A stretch of DNA of 64,000 nucleotides from Tenacibaculum skagerrakense (lineage in GTDB: Bacteria > Bacteroidota > Bacteroidia > Flavobacteriales > Flavobacteriaceae), in assembly GCF_004345825.1 (NCBI RefSeq), contig NZ_SLXM01000009.1, positions 62,001-126,000 of the forward strand, read 5' to 3'. Within the stretch, counting starts at the first letter, position 1, and each line of letters starts with the position of its first letter. A model generated the notes under the pieces. It did no database searches. It was not told the origin of the DNA and saw nothing but the letters and a program-made list of their open reading frames with translations. Both the position numbers and the translations under genes were made by a program. Shown here one piece after another: positions 9,508 through 17,878 of this stretch.

Positions 9508-10647
9508 ATGAAAATCAAACATTTAATTTTATTACTAGCTGTATGTTGTATTGTTGCCTGTAAAACAGAGAAAAAAGAAAAAGAAGAAACTAAATCATTT
9601 ACCAAAGAGCTGACATCCTTTTCAAAGGATTCTATTGAATACAGCTTTGTCTTTTTAGGTTGTAATAGAGTGGATAGGCATCAAGAATATGATACTACAG
9701 CAACAAATGGATCTACTGCTAATTTATATGCCATGAAAAGAATATGGAACGAAGTAGCTAGTCTAGATCAAAAGCCAGATTTGTTTTTCTTTTTAGGCGA
9801 TATGGTCTTAGGGGAAAGTACCACAACAAAATTAGACAGTCAGTTAAAAGATTGGGTTAATTTATATAATGACACAAGTTTTAGTGCTATAAGTACCTCA
9901 GGAATTGAAACTGTTGCAGTTCCTGGAAATCATGAAATGCTATACTGGGCAGATTACGGTGTTAAAGGTCATGATGAATGGCCGCTTAAAGGAGCTACTC
10001 AAATATGGATGAATCATATGACCGAATTTATGCCAAAAGATAGAGACATTGTTACTGGTAATGATAGCATTAATAACCAAATGACTTTTGCTTTTACTAG
10101 AAAGAATATTGGGTTTATTTTAATGAATACAGATACTTATAATGCTCCTTCGAAAGTTAATCCGTACGGTCTGGAAGGACAAATTCCAACAAATTGGATT
10201 ATTAATAAAGTGGAAGAGTATAAAAACGATGCATCGATTGAACATATTTTCGTTTTAGGTCATAAACCTTATTATATTTCTGAAAATGGAATAATTACAC
10301 CAAAAACAGGGCATGAAGGATTTCCAGAAGGCCCAACATTATGGCCAAAATTAAGAGAGAATAATGTAATTGCTATGCTTTCTGCACACAAGCATGATTA
10401 TCAAAGAATGCAACCAGAAGGTGATAAAACGTATCAAGTTATTGCAGGAAACGCAGGTAGTCCTGGTGAGGCTCCCTTTTTTGGTTACACCAAAATTGAC
10501 GTTATGAGTTCGGGCGAAATTCATTTAACAGCCATGGGATTTGATCAAGGGAATCCTTATTACGCACCTGTCCCAAATAGTCCAACTACGATAAGAGATC
10601 AAACAATTTTAACGTGGACTGCAAATGCAAATCCATATTCAAATTAA
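9508..10647 (+). CDS. Calcineurin-like metallophosphoesterase lipoprotein
   Basis: 379 residues. MKIKHLILLLAVCCIVACKT is a lipoprotein signal with Cys18. Metallophosphoesterase motifs appear in order: YSFVFLGCNRVDRH (first block, with Asn/Asp variation from the usual DxH), FFFLGDMVLGE (GD block), VPGNHEMLYW (GNHE), FVLGHKPYY (GH) and LSAHKHDYQRM (GHxH-like, here AHKH). The di-metal centre should be functional though the first motif departs from GDxH, as in purple-acid-phosphatase-like members. Substrate is unknown; the location implies the periplasmic face of a membrane or the cell surface. It lies between the alpha-2-macroglobulin and PbpC genes, which suggests an envelope-related job. Confidence 0.85.
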   Translation: MKIKHLILLLAVCCIVACKTEKKEKEETKSFTKELTSFSKDSIEYSFVFLGCNRVDRHQEYDTTATNGSTANLYAMKRIWNEVASLDQKPDLFFFLGDMVLGESTTTKLDSQLKDWVNLYNDTSFSAISTSGIETVAVPGNHEMLYWADYGVKGHDEWPLKGATQIWMNHMTEFMPKDRDIVTGNDSINNQMTFAFTRKNIGFILMNTDTYNAPSKVNPYGLEGQIPTNWIINKVEEYKNDASIEHIFVLGHKPYYISENGIITPKTGHEGFPEGPTLWPKLRENNVIAMLSAHKHDYQRMQPEGDKTYQVIAGNAGSPGEAPFFGYTKIDVMSSGEIHLTAMGFDQGNPYYAPVPNSPTTIRDQTILTWTANANPYSN

Positions 10648-10651
10648 AACA

Positions 10652-10694
10652 GTTCAGGAGTAAATTAACTTTAGTACATTTGCTCCTGAATTTT
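10652..10694 (+). terminator. Terminator hairpin with a -7 promoter box in its loop
   Basis: TTCAGGAG (10653-10660) pairs with CTCCTGAA (10683-10690), followed by a TTTT run. The 22-base loop ends with TACATTTG (10675-10682), an exact TAnnTTTG box, so the downstream lipoprotein gene may start its transcript from inside the terminator of the upstream gene. Confidence 0.6.
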
Positions 10695-10708
10695 ATTATA
10701 TCGCTATT

Positions 10709-11371
10709 ATGAAAAAGAATTTACTTTGGTTCGCTATTGCTTTACTATCTTTTACTTCTTGTATTGTTAAAAAAGATTATATCAATAGAGTTGTCAAAGA
10801 AGGTAACTTCGAAAACTTTCAAAATAAAACTGTTTTAGTAACTGGTTTTGAAAATATCAGAGCAAATAATTTTATCAATACTTTTGAAAAAAACTTCGCA
10901 ACAGATAGTTTATTTGTGGATTCTTATATAAATGAATTTATTACAGAAGCTATCAATACGAATTTGTTTGCAGAATATGTAATTGAAGTGCATCCTATCT
11001 TAGACGAGCTTAACAAAGGAATTAACGCAGATAAAGAAGTGTTAGATGAAGTATTTACCAATGCCGAAACCGATTATATTCTAAGTTTTTCAAATTTTGA
11101 AATTACCAATCGAGTTGAAACTACTTATAATCCAGCTGTTGGTCCACATGGAGTAGGAACTCACAGTTCAGTTGAGTACTGTATTCTGAATGCCGAAGTA
11201 ATTTTATATGATGTTAAAGAACAAAAAAGAATTTTACAATTTGTAACAACTGGTGAGAGTTCGGTGTTCTTGTTTGATTTCACTAACACATTTATGAAAG
11301 CTAAAACACGTTCTATTCAGCACATTGTTAATTATTTAAAATCGGGTAAAGTAACCTATACCAAATACTAA
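10709..11371 (+). CDS. Lipoprotein of unknown function
   Basis: 220 residues. MKKNLLWFAIALLSFTSCIV is a lipoprotein signal with Cys18. The body has NKTVLVTGFENIRANNFINTFEKNF, AETDYILSFSNFEITNRVETTYNPAVGPHGVGTHSS and ILNAEVILYDVKEQKRILQFVTTGE. The alternation of short strands and helices resembles small outer-membrane-associated lipoproteins that compute nothing catalytic; no active-site motif is visible. It lies 70 bases before pbpC, on the same strand. I do not recognise the family. Confidence 0.75.
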   Translation: MKKNLLWFAIALLSFTSCIVKKDYINRVVKEGNFENFQNKTVLVTGFENIRANNFINTFEKNFATDSLFVDSYINEFITEAINTNLFAEYVIEVHPILDELNKGINADKEVLDEVFTNAETDYILSFSNFEITNRVETTYNPAVGPHGVGTHSSVEYCILNAEVILYDVKEQKRILQFVTTGESSVFLFDFTNTFMKAKTRSIQHIVNYLKSGKVTYTKY

Positions 11372-11440
11372 ACGAAACATTGATAGTTGAAAAAATGTTA
11401 GTAGATTTATTCGAGTGTTTTGTTTAGATAAAATTGGTAA

Positions 11441-13789
11441 ATGATAAAAATCAAACATTTTTTATTAAAGCGATGGAAAAGGCTAAGTATTTTTCTGATA
11501 TTGTTTTTGATGTATTTTTTTTCATTACCAAAGAAGTTATTTAATGAACCAACTTCAACAGTACTATTATCAAAAAATAATGAATTATTAGGTGCTACAA
11601 TAGCCAGTGATGGTCAATGGAGATTTCCAGAATTAGATTCTGTTCCTTATAAATTTAAACACTGTATTCTCCAATTTGAAGATGCTCATTTTTATAAGCA
11701 CTTTGGGTTTAATCCTATTTCAATTGGTAAGGCTTTTTTTGAAAATAGAAGAGCAAAAAGAATAGTTAGAGGAGGAAGCACTATTACGCAACAGGTCATT
11801 AGACTTTCTAGGAAAAATAAAGATCGAACCTACACAGAGAAACTTAAAGAACTCATTTTAGCGACACGGTTAGAGTTTAGACATTCTAAAGAAAAAATAT
11901 TAAACCTATACAGTTCTCATGCGCCTTTCGGAGGTAATGTAGTTGGTTTAGAAATGGCTGCTTGGAGATATTATGGTTTACGACCAGAACAATTATCTTG
12001 GGCAGAAAGTGCAACATTAGCGGTTTTACCGAATGCACCTTCTTTAATTTATCCCGGTAAAAATCAGATTAAGCTAAAAGATAAGCGTAATCGATTACTT
12101 GAAAAATTGTATCGAGAAGCAATTATTGATAGTATAACCTATGTTTTGGCCATGGAGGAGGAATTGCCTCAGAAACCTTATCAATTACCAACGTTAACGC
12201 AACATTTTCTTCAAGAAGTAAAAAAAGAACATGAAGGAAAAAGAATTATAAGTTCAATTGATAAATTCTTTCAAAAGCAAGTTAACAATCTTTCGAAGGA
12301 ACATTATCAATTACTAAGACAGAACGAAGTTCATAATTTAGCAGTGTTGGTTTTGGATGTAGAAACAAGAAAAGTTGTTGCGTATGTAGGGAATTCTCCA
12401 ACCGATACAAAGCATCAAAAAGATGTAAATAATGTTATAGCGCCAAGAAGTACAGGAAGTACTTTAAAGCCTTTTTTATACGCACACATGCTTCAGTCGG
12501 GAGATTTGTTGCCAACTCAACTGGTTAAAGATGTACCTACGGATATTGCTGGGTATATTCCAAAGAATTTTGATTTACGATATGACGGTGCTGTTCCAGC
12601 AAATGAAGCATTAACTCGATCGTTGAACATACCTGCCGTTAGGTTATTACGACAATATGGTTTACAAAAGTTTTTAGCAGATTTGAAGGATTATGGTATT
12701 AAAGACATTAACCAATCTGCCGATTATTATGGATTGTCATTAGTTTTAGGTGGAGGAGAAGCAAGCCTATGGGATTTATGTAAAGTGTTTGCGGGTTATG
12801 CTGGAACCGTGAATCATTATGAGACATTAAAACACAATTACTACACTAATGAATTTCAGGAACCTAGTTATTTATTAAATAGTAAAGTTGATTTTGGTAA
12901 AGTACAAAGTAATTCCACTAAAATAGATGCAGGTGCTGCATATCTAACATTAAATACATTAACAGAAGTAAACAGACCTTTATCTGATCAGGCATGGAAA
13001 TATTATGATTCTTCTCAAAAAATAGCTTGGAAAACAGGAACAAGTTTTGGTAATAAAGATGCTTGGGCTATAGGCACAACTTCAAAATATGTTGTGGGAG
13101 TTTGGGTTGGTAATTCCGATGGGGAAGGAAGACCAGATGTTACTGGTATAGGAAGTGCTGCTCCATTACTTTTTAAAGTTTTTGATGTGTTACCAAAATC
13201 TAAATGGTTTTTAGAGCCTTATGAAGATTTAATAGAAGAAAATATTTGTACAGAAAGTGGTTATCTTGCCTTACCTATTTGTAATAAAGTTATGAAAAGG
13301 ATCCCAAAAAATGGAGTGAGAGCTGCATCTTGTCCTTATCATTTAGAAGTACATTTAGACAATACAGAAACCTACAGAGTAAATTCTAATTGCTTTCCTA
13401 CGAATCAGATAAAAACTAAAGTTGAGTTCGTTCTACCTCCTTTAATGGCTTATTTTTACAAGCAAAAAAATTCAGACTACACAGAGCTTCCAGAATTTTT
13501 AGAAGGATGTAATACTTCGGAAAAAAGAGTAATTGATTTTATTTTCCCAGTAAAATATAAAACTAAGTTGTCTTTAACAAAAGGAACTGATGGAGAATTG
13601 AATCCTATCATCTTAAAATTAACTCATGCTAAACCAGATGCTAAAATCTATTGGTATATAGATAATCAGTTTATTCAGCAAACTACTGATTATCATGAGG
13701 TACCAATAAAACCTGCTAATGGAGAGCATATAATAACGGTTATTGATGATTTAGGGAATGAACAAAAAAGGAAGTTAATTATTCATTAA
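11441..13789 (+). CDS. pbpC: Penicillin-binding protein 1C (transglycosylase/transpeptidase)
   Basis: 782 residues, typical for PbpC. One membrane anchor (about 13-30). Glycosyltransferase-51 domain: catalytic Glu80 in LQFEDAHFYKHFG, then GGSTITQQVIRLSRK and NLYSSHAPFGGNVVG. Transpeptidase domain: Ser340-Thr-Leu-Lys343 in RSTGSTLKPFLYAH, and KTGTSFGNKDAWAIG. The C-terminal part (about 690-782) is the BiPBP_C domain specific to 1C enzymes. It polymerises and can cross-link peptidoglycan in the periplasm. In many Gram-negatives it sits next to alpha-2-macroglobulin and the two are thought to repair the breached envelope together; here two lipoprotein genes separate them. Confidence 0.93.
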   Translation: MIKIKHFLLKRWKRLSIFLILFLMYFFSLPKKLFNEPTSTVLLSKNNELLGATIASDGQWRFPELDSVPYKFKHCILQFEDAHFYKHFGFNPISIGKAFFENRRAKRIVRGGSTITQQVIRLSRKNKDRTYTEKLKELILATRLEFRHSKEKILNLYSSHAPFGGNVVGLEMAAWRYYGLRPEQLSWAESATLAVLPNAPSLIYPGKNQIKLKDKRNRLLEKLYREAIIDSITYVLAMEEELPQKPYQLPTLTQHFLQEVKKEHEGKRIISSIDKFFQKQVNNLSKEHYQLLRQNEVHNLAVLVLDVETRKVVAYVGNSPTDTKHQKDVNNVIAPRSTGSTLKPFLYAHMLQSGDLLPTQLVKDVPTDIAGYIPKNFDLRYDGAVPANEALTRSLNIPAVRLLRQYGLQKFLADLKDYGIKDINQSADYYGLSLVLGGGEASLWDLCKVFAGYAGTVNHYETLKHNYYTNEFQEPSYLLNSKVDFGKVQSNSTKIDAGAAYLTLNTLTEVNRPLSDQAWKYYDSSQKIAWKTGTSFGNKDAWAIGTTSKYVVGVWVGNSDGEGRPDVTGIGSAAPLLFKVFDVLPKSKWFLEPYEDLIEENICTESGYLALPICNKVMKRIPKNGVRAASCPYHLEVHLDNTETYRVNSNCFPTNQIKTKVEFVLPPLMAYFYKQKNSDYTELPEFLEGCNTSEKRVIDFIFPVKYKTKLSLTKGTDGELNPIILKLTHAKPDAKIYWYIDNQFIQQTTDYHEVPIKPANGEHIITVIDDLGNEQKRKLIIH

Positions 13790-13855
13790 ACCACTCTATT
13801 ATTTGATTTTTATTTAGAATAAAAGCTCTACATTTACAGTTATTAATTTTTAAAG

Positions 13856-15670
13856 ATGTTAGAACTAGCAGGTATAATTATATTAGGAATTTTAGCACAA
13901 TGGGTAGCTTGGAAATTAAAAATTCCAGCTATTTTACCACTTATTTTAATAGGATTATTAGTGGGACCTATTGCTGCTGAGTACCTTAGTGAAAATGGAA
14001 GTAAATGGATTGAACCTATTTGGAATGGGGAAAAAGGTTTGTTTCCTGGAGAAGGCCTGTTTTATTTTGTTTCCTTAGCGATTAGTATCATACTTTTCGA
14101 AGGAGGTTTAACATTAAAAATTAGTGAAATAAACAATGTTGGGCCTGTTATTACGAAGCTAATTACGTTAGGTTCTGTAGTTACCTTTTTCTTGGGTGCT
14201 ATTTCTGCGCATTACCTTTTTGATTTAGGTTGGAATTTATCACTTTTATTCGCATCATTAATCATTGTTACTGGGCCTACAGTAATATCACCAATTTTAA
14301 GAAATATTCCGTTAAAGAAAGATGTTGCAGCGGTTTTAAAGTGGGAAGGAATTTTAATTGATCCTATAGGTGCTTTAGTAGCCGTTTTAGTTTTTGAATT
14401 TATTAGTGTTGGAGGAGAAGGTGGTTTTACACAAACTGTATTAACTGAGTTTTTTAAGATTGTATTATTTGGAACATCATTAGGATTTATTTTTGCTAGA
14501 GCTTTAATATTCTTTGTCAATAGAAAGTTCGTTCCTCATTATTTATTAAATGTAGTTTCTTTATCAATAGTATTATTGGTTTTTGTATTATCTGATTTAT
14601 TAGCTCATGAATCTGGTTTATTAGCAGTGGTAGTTATGGGAATGGTTATAGCGAATAGTAAACTTAAAAGTTTCGATGAGTTATTATATTTCAAAGAATC
14701 TCTTACTGTTTTATTAATATCAATTTTATTCATTTTGTTGGCAGCCAACATGAATATGTCTGAACTAGAGCTAATTTTTAATTGGAAAACTATTGTTTTA
14801 TTTGCGCTAGTAGTATTTGTAGTTCGTCCATTAGGAGTTTTTATAAGTACACATAATTCAACCTTAAAGCTTAATGAAAAACTATTTATTAGTTGGGTTG
14901 GGCCAAGGGGAATTGTGGCGGCAGGTATTGCTTCTCTATTTGGAACTAAATTAATGAAACAAGGAATAGAAGGAGCACAGTACATAACTCCGTTAGTTTT
15001 TATCATTGTGTTAGGTACTGTTTTGCTAAATGCAACAACAGCTAGAATGTTTGCTAAAATGATAGGTGTTTTCTTAAAAAAATCGGAAGCTATCGTGTTT
15101 GTTGGAGCATCTCATTCAGCTAGATTAATCGCTAAGTTTTTAATTGACAATAACAGAAGAGTTATTTTATTAGATAGCAATAAAGATTATGTTAATGATG
15201 CGAAAGAAATGGGAATTGAGGCATTTAATATTGATATCTATAATGATAATATTGATAGTAATGTCGAGCTAAATGATGTTGGATACTTAATTGCAATGAC
15301 AGGTAGTGATGTAATTAATAAATATGCGTTAGAACGTTTTTCAAGTATTTTTGGAGAAATGGGAGCGTATAGACTGGCTACCTCAAGAGAAGTAACTTCA
15401 AAGAAACCTGAAAACTCTGATACATTATTCACTCAAAATGATGATTTCATCAATTTAACAGAGACCATTAGAGATTATCCTAAGATTAACGAATTAAAGG
15501 TTACATCATCTAAAGATTTCCAAGAAAAAGTGGCTGTAATAACAAAGCATGACAAAGCAATTCCTTTATTCCTAAAATCAAATTCTCAGATTAAAATTCT
15601 AGCTGAGGTAGAAGATCAGGATATAAAAGAGAATGATGTTATTGTTTATGTTGGGGAAGAAGTTGCATAA
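13856..15670 (+). CDS. Cation:proton antiporter (CPA1/NhaP type) with C-terminal TrkA-N domain
   Basis: 604 residues. About 12 membrane helices cover residues 1-395; markers are ILPLILIGLLVGPIA, SIILFEGGLTLKI, TGPTVISPILRNIP, KWEGILIDPIGAL and FISWVGPRGIVAAGIASLFG, the NhaP-type core. The C-terminal 200 residues form a Rossmann TrkA-N/RCK_N domain (IVFVGASHSARLIAKFLIDN, YVNDAKEMGIEAFNIDIY, YLIAMTGSDVINKYAL), which usually binds nucleotides and gates transport. It likely exchanges Na+ or K+ for protons at the inner membrane, fitting a marine lifestyle. Start ATG at 13856 is directly before MLELAGIIILGILAQ, the first helix. Confidence 0.9.
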   Translation: MLELAGIIILGILAQWVAWKLKIPAILPLILIGLLVGPIAAEYLSENGSKWIEPIWNGEKGLFPGEGLFYFVSLAISIILFEGGLTLKISEINNVGPVITKLITLGSVVTFFLGAISAHYLFDLGWNLSLLFASLIIVTGPTVISPILRNIPLKKDVAAVLKWEGILIDPIGALVAVLVFEFISVGGEGGFTQTVLTEFFKIVLFGTSLGFIFARALIFFVNRKFVPHYLLNVVSLSIVLLVFVLSDLLAHESGLLAVVVMGMVIANSKLKSFDELLYFKESLTVLLISILFILLAANMNMSELELIFNWKTIVLFALVVFVVRPLGVFISTHNSTLKLNEKLFISWVGPRGIVAAGIASLFGTKLMKQGIEGAQYITPLVFIIVLGTVLLNATTARMFAKMIGVFLKKSEAIVFVGASHSARLIAKFLIDNNRRVILLDSNKDYVNDAKEMGIEAFNIDIYNDNIDSNVELNDVGYLIAMTGSDVINKYALERFSSIFGEMGAYRLATSREVTSKKPENSDTLFTQNDDFINLTETIRDYPKINELKVTSSKDFQEKVAVITKHDKAIPLFLKSNSQIKILAEVEDQDIKENDVIVYVGEEVA

Positions 15671-15734
15671 TATAATTTCGGAAATCCACATTTTCAAGTG
15701 CAGTAAATACATTTTTTATTGAAAGGCTATAAAC

Positions 15735-15742
15735 TAGCTTTG
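15735..15742 (+). promoter_or_regulatory. -7 box for the small gene at 15756
   Basis: TAGCTTTG matches TAnnTTTG. Transcription would begin near 15748, which favours the second ATG (15765) as the true start of the gene. Confidence 0.4.
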
Positions 15743-15755
15743 ATTTATATAAAAG

Positions 15756-16046
15756 ATGTTATTTATGGAAGAGATAGTTTTTCAAGAATTATTAGGGAAT
15801 ACAAAGTTTAGTAATATTAATCACTTTATTACTTCGGTGATAAATAAATATACAGCTAAAGAAGTTACTTACGATGATGTTAAAGAATCGATATTAAAAT
15901 TGGTTATTTATAGATTTATTAAGGTAGATAATTCAAATTCAACGAATCATTGTATTTCTAAAGAAGACAATTTTTATGAAGCAAAAGAATTAGGAGGAGT
16001 TAATTCTTGGTTAGCGCATAAAAGATCTTTGAGCACCGCAGTTTAA
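15756..16046 (+). CDS. Small hypothetical protein
   Basis: 96 residues from the first ATG, or 93 from the second (15765, MEEIVFQELLG), which fits the promoter position better. Predicted soluble, mixed helix, with YTAKEVTYDDVKESILKLVIYRF in the middle and NSWLAHKRSLSTAV at the end. No signal peptide, membrane helix or known motif. It has its own promoter-like box and ends directly against the convergent dnaX stop codon. Codon use matches its neighbours, so it is probably real, but I do not recognise it. Confidence 0.6.
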   Translation: MLFMEEIVFQELLGNTKFSNINHFITSVINKYTAKEVTYDDVKESILKLVIYRFIKVDNSNSTNHCISKEDNFYEAKELGGVNSWLAHKRSLSTAV

Positions 16047-17750
16047 TTAGATATCTAACCCAAAAGTATTTTTTAACTTTTCTAAAAGAGGATTCTTTTC
16101 CTTTAGTTTTTCATATTTCTCATGAGGAGTATAAGCAAACTTCTTTTCTATGGTTTCACTAACATTAATAGTAACAGCGATACCATAATTGTTTAATCGT
16201 TCTCTTAAAAACTTAAGTAATCCAGGTCTCCCTTTTTCTAACTGGCTTTTCATCAGATTATTTGGAAGGTTGACTAAAATTTCAAAATTTGCTTTTAATG
16301 ATGGCTGTCCGGCCAATAATATCGATGCGATATTTTTCTCGCCAAGTTCTTGAAGTTTAAAGTAGTATTTTTTCCATGCTTCCTTTAATTGTTCTTCTGT
16401 AAAAGGAGTTTTAGGATGATTGTCGAAGTTTTCTTCTTCATCGCTAATTACTTTAACCTCTCTTTTTTCTTGTAAACTCTTTAAAGATAGCGCAGAGGTT
16501 CTTCTCTTAACATTTTTAATAGAAGGTTTCTTTACTTCAGTAACTATTGGTTTAGGAGCTTCTGATGTAGCTGTAGTAGTTGTTACTTTAGTGGTTGGTG
16601 TAACTTCTTTTTGAACTTTTTTTACACTTGGTGATAAAGAGGTAAAAAAGGTCGCTGGAATTATGAAGTTGCTAGATTTTTTTTTTTCTCCATCAAAATT
16701 GATAGAGGCTACTTGCATAAGACATAATTCAACTAACAAACGTTGATTTTTACTTGATTTGTATTTTAAGTCACAATCGTTTGTCTTATCAATGGCAGGT
16801 AATAAAAAAGCCATAGAAGCTTTTGCTGCTTGTTCTAGATATTTTTTCTTAACAGTATCGCCGACTTCTAGTAAACTAATAGTAGCAGTATCTTTAGCAA
16901 CCAATAAATCTCTAAAGTGTGATGCTAGTCCGCTAATAAAATGTTGTCCTTCAAATCCTTTTGATAAAACATCATTATAAGCCATTAATACTTCTGGAAT
17001 CTTATTTTCCAATAATAAATCCGTCATATTAAAATATACCTCATAATCTAATACATTTAGATTTTGAGTTACAGCTTCACGAGTTAAATTGTTTCCTGAA
17101 AAACTTACTACTCTATCAAAAATAGATAAAGCGTCACGCATTGCACCATCAGCTTTTTGAGCAATAATGTGTAATGCATCATCTTCTGCAGTAATGTTTT
17201 CTCGTTCGCAAATTATCTTTAAGTAGTTTTTAGCGTCTAATACACCAATACGTTTAAAATCAAAAATCTGGCAACGAGATAAAATCGTTGGAATAATTTT
17301 ATGCTTTTCTGTGGTTGCTAATATGAAAATAGCATGTGTTGGTGGTTCTTCTAATGTTTTTAAGAAAGCATTAAAAGCTGCTTGGGAAAGCATATGAACC
17401 TCATCAATTATATAAACTTTGTATTTACCAGTTTGAGGTGGTATACGAACTTGGTCTGTTAAATTTCTAATATCATCTACAGAGTTATTAGAGGCAGCAT
17501 CGAGTTCAAAAATATTAAAAGCAAAATCTTCTTCGGTAGTATTATCCGAACTTTCTTGGTTAATACGTTTTGCTAAAATTCGAGCACATGAAGTTTTTCC
17601 TACACCACGTGGACCAGTAAATAAAAGAGCTTGCGCTAAATGATTATTTTTTATAGCATTTTCTAACGTATTTGTTATGGCTTGTTGCCCAACAACATCC
17701 TCAAAATTTTGAGGGCGATATTTACGTGCAGATACTATAAAGTGTTCCAT
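16047..17750 (-). CDS. dnaX: DNA polymerase III gamma/tau subunit
   Basis: 567 residues. The AAA+ clamp-loader ATPase begins at the N-terminus: MEHFIVSARKYRPQNFEDVVGQ, Walker A GPRGVGKTSCARILAKR, Walker B YKVYIIDEVHMLS, sensor 1 IFILATTEKHKIIPTILSR (SRC motif). The four-Cys zinc module that normally follows Walker A is missing: only an acidic linker QESSDNTTEEDFAF stands there, as I remember for other flavobacterial DnaX. Domain III ends near residue 353, then a Thr/Lys-rich linker and the C-terminal tau part. A run of 11 A (codons 355-358, E-K-K-K) lies exactly at the domain III/linker border, with stops just behind it in both other frames, so a short gamma-like product is likely (see findings). 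Confidence 0.95.
   Translation of the reverse strand: MEHFIVSARKYRPQNFEDVVGQQAITNTLENAIKNNHLAQALLFTGPRGVGKTSCARILAKRINQESSDNTTEEDFAFNIFELDAASNNSVDDIRNLTDQVRIPPQTGKYKVYIIDEVHMLSQAAFNAFLKTLEEPPTHAIFILATTEKHKIIPTILSRCQIFDFKRIGVLDAKNYLKIICERENITAEDDALHIIAQKADGAMRDALSIFDRVVSFSGNNLTREAVTQNLNVLDYEVYFNMTDLLLENKIPEVLMAYNDVLSKGFEGQHFISGLASHFRDLLVAKDTATISLLEVGDTVKKKYLEQAAKASMAFLLPAIDKTNDCDLKYKSSKNQRLLVELCLMQVASINFDGEKKKSSNFIIPATFFTSLSPSVKKVQKEVTPTTKVTTTTATSEAPKPIVTEVKKPSIKNVKRRTSALSLKSLQEKREVKVISDEEENFDNHPKTPFTEEQLKEAWKKYYFKLQELGEKNIASILLAGQPSLKANFEILVNLPNNLMKSQLEKGRPGLLKFLRERLNNYGIAVTINVSETIEKKFAYTPHEKYEKLKEKNPLLEKLKNTFGLDI
16677..16687 (-). promoter_or_regulatory. A11 slippery run in dnaX (candidate gamma/tau switch)
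   Basis: On the coding strand GAA AAA AAA AAA TCT AGC. One extra A (or a -1 shift) gives ...AAA ATC TAG; one A fewer gives AAT CTA GCA ACT TCA TAA. Both frames stop within six codons, yielding a product of about 359-363 residues with clamp-loader domains I-III only. Confidence 0.6.
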
Positions 17751-17771
17751 TACTACTCTTAAATTCTAAAA

Positions 17772-17803
17772 CAAAAGTAGCAAACCCAACTAGTATTGAC
17801 AAA
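17772..17803 (-). promoter_or_regulatory. dnaX promoter
   Basis: On the minus strand TTTG (17800-17803), 20-base spacer, TACTTTTG (17772-17779): a full -33/-7 match to the Bacteroidota primary sigma consensus, 22 bases before the dnaX ATG. Confidence 0.65.
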
Positions 17804-17823
17804 CAAAGTTGTGAACAATAAAA

Positions 17824-17856
17824 AATCCCACTTCTAAGTAATTAAAAGTGAGATTT
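17824..17856 (-). terminator. Terminator after the DUF6607 gene
   Basis: On the minus strand AAATCTCACTT pairs with AAGTGGGATTT (one U-G pair), loop of about 11, then a T-rich tail. Confidence 0.7.
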
Positions 17857-17878
17857 AAAACAACACAAATTAAGGACA

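Noticed and set aside
14212..15006. Two open frames on the minus strand inside the antiporter gene.
   Set aside because: They mirror the hydrophobic codons of the antiporter; low-complexity Thr/Asn/Lys composition, no start signals.
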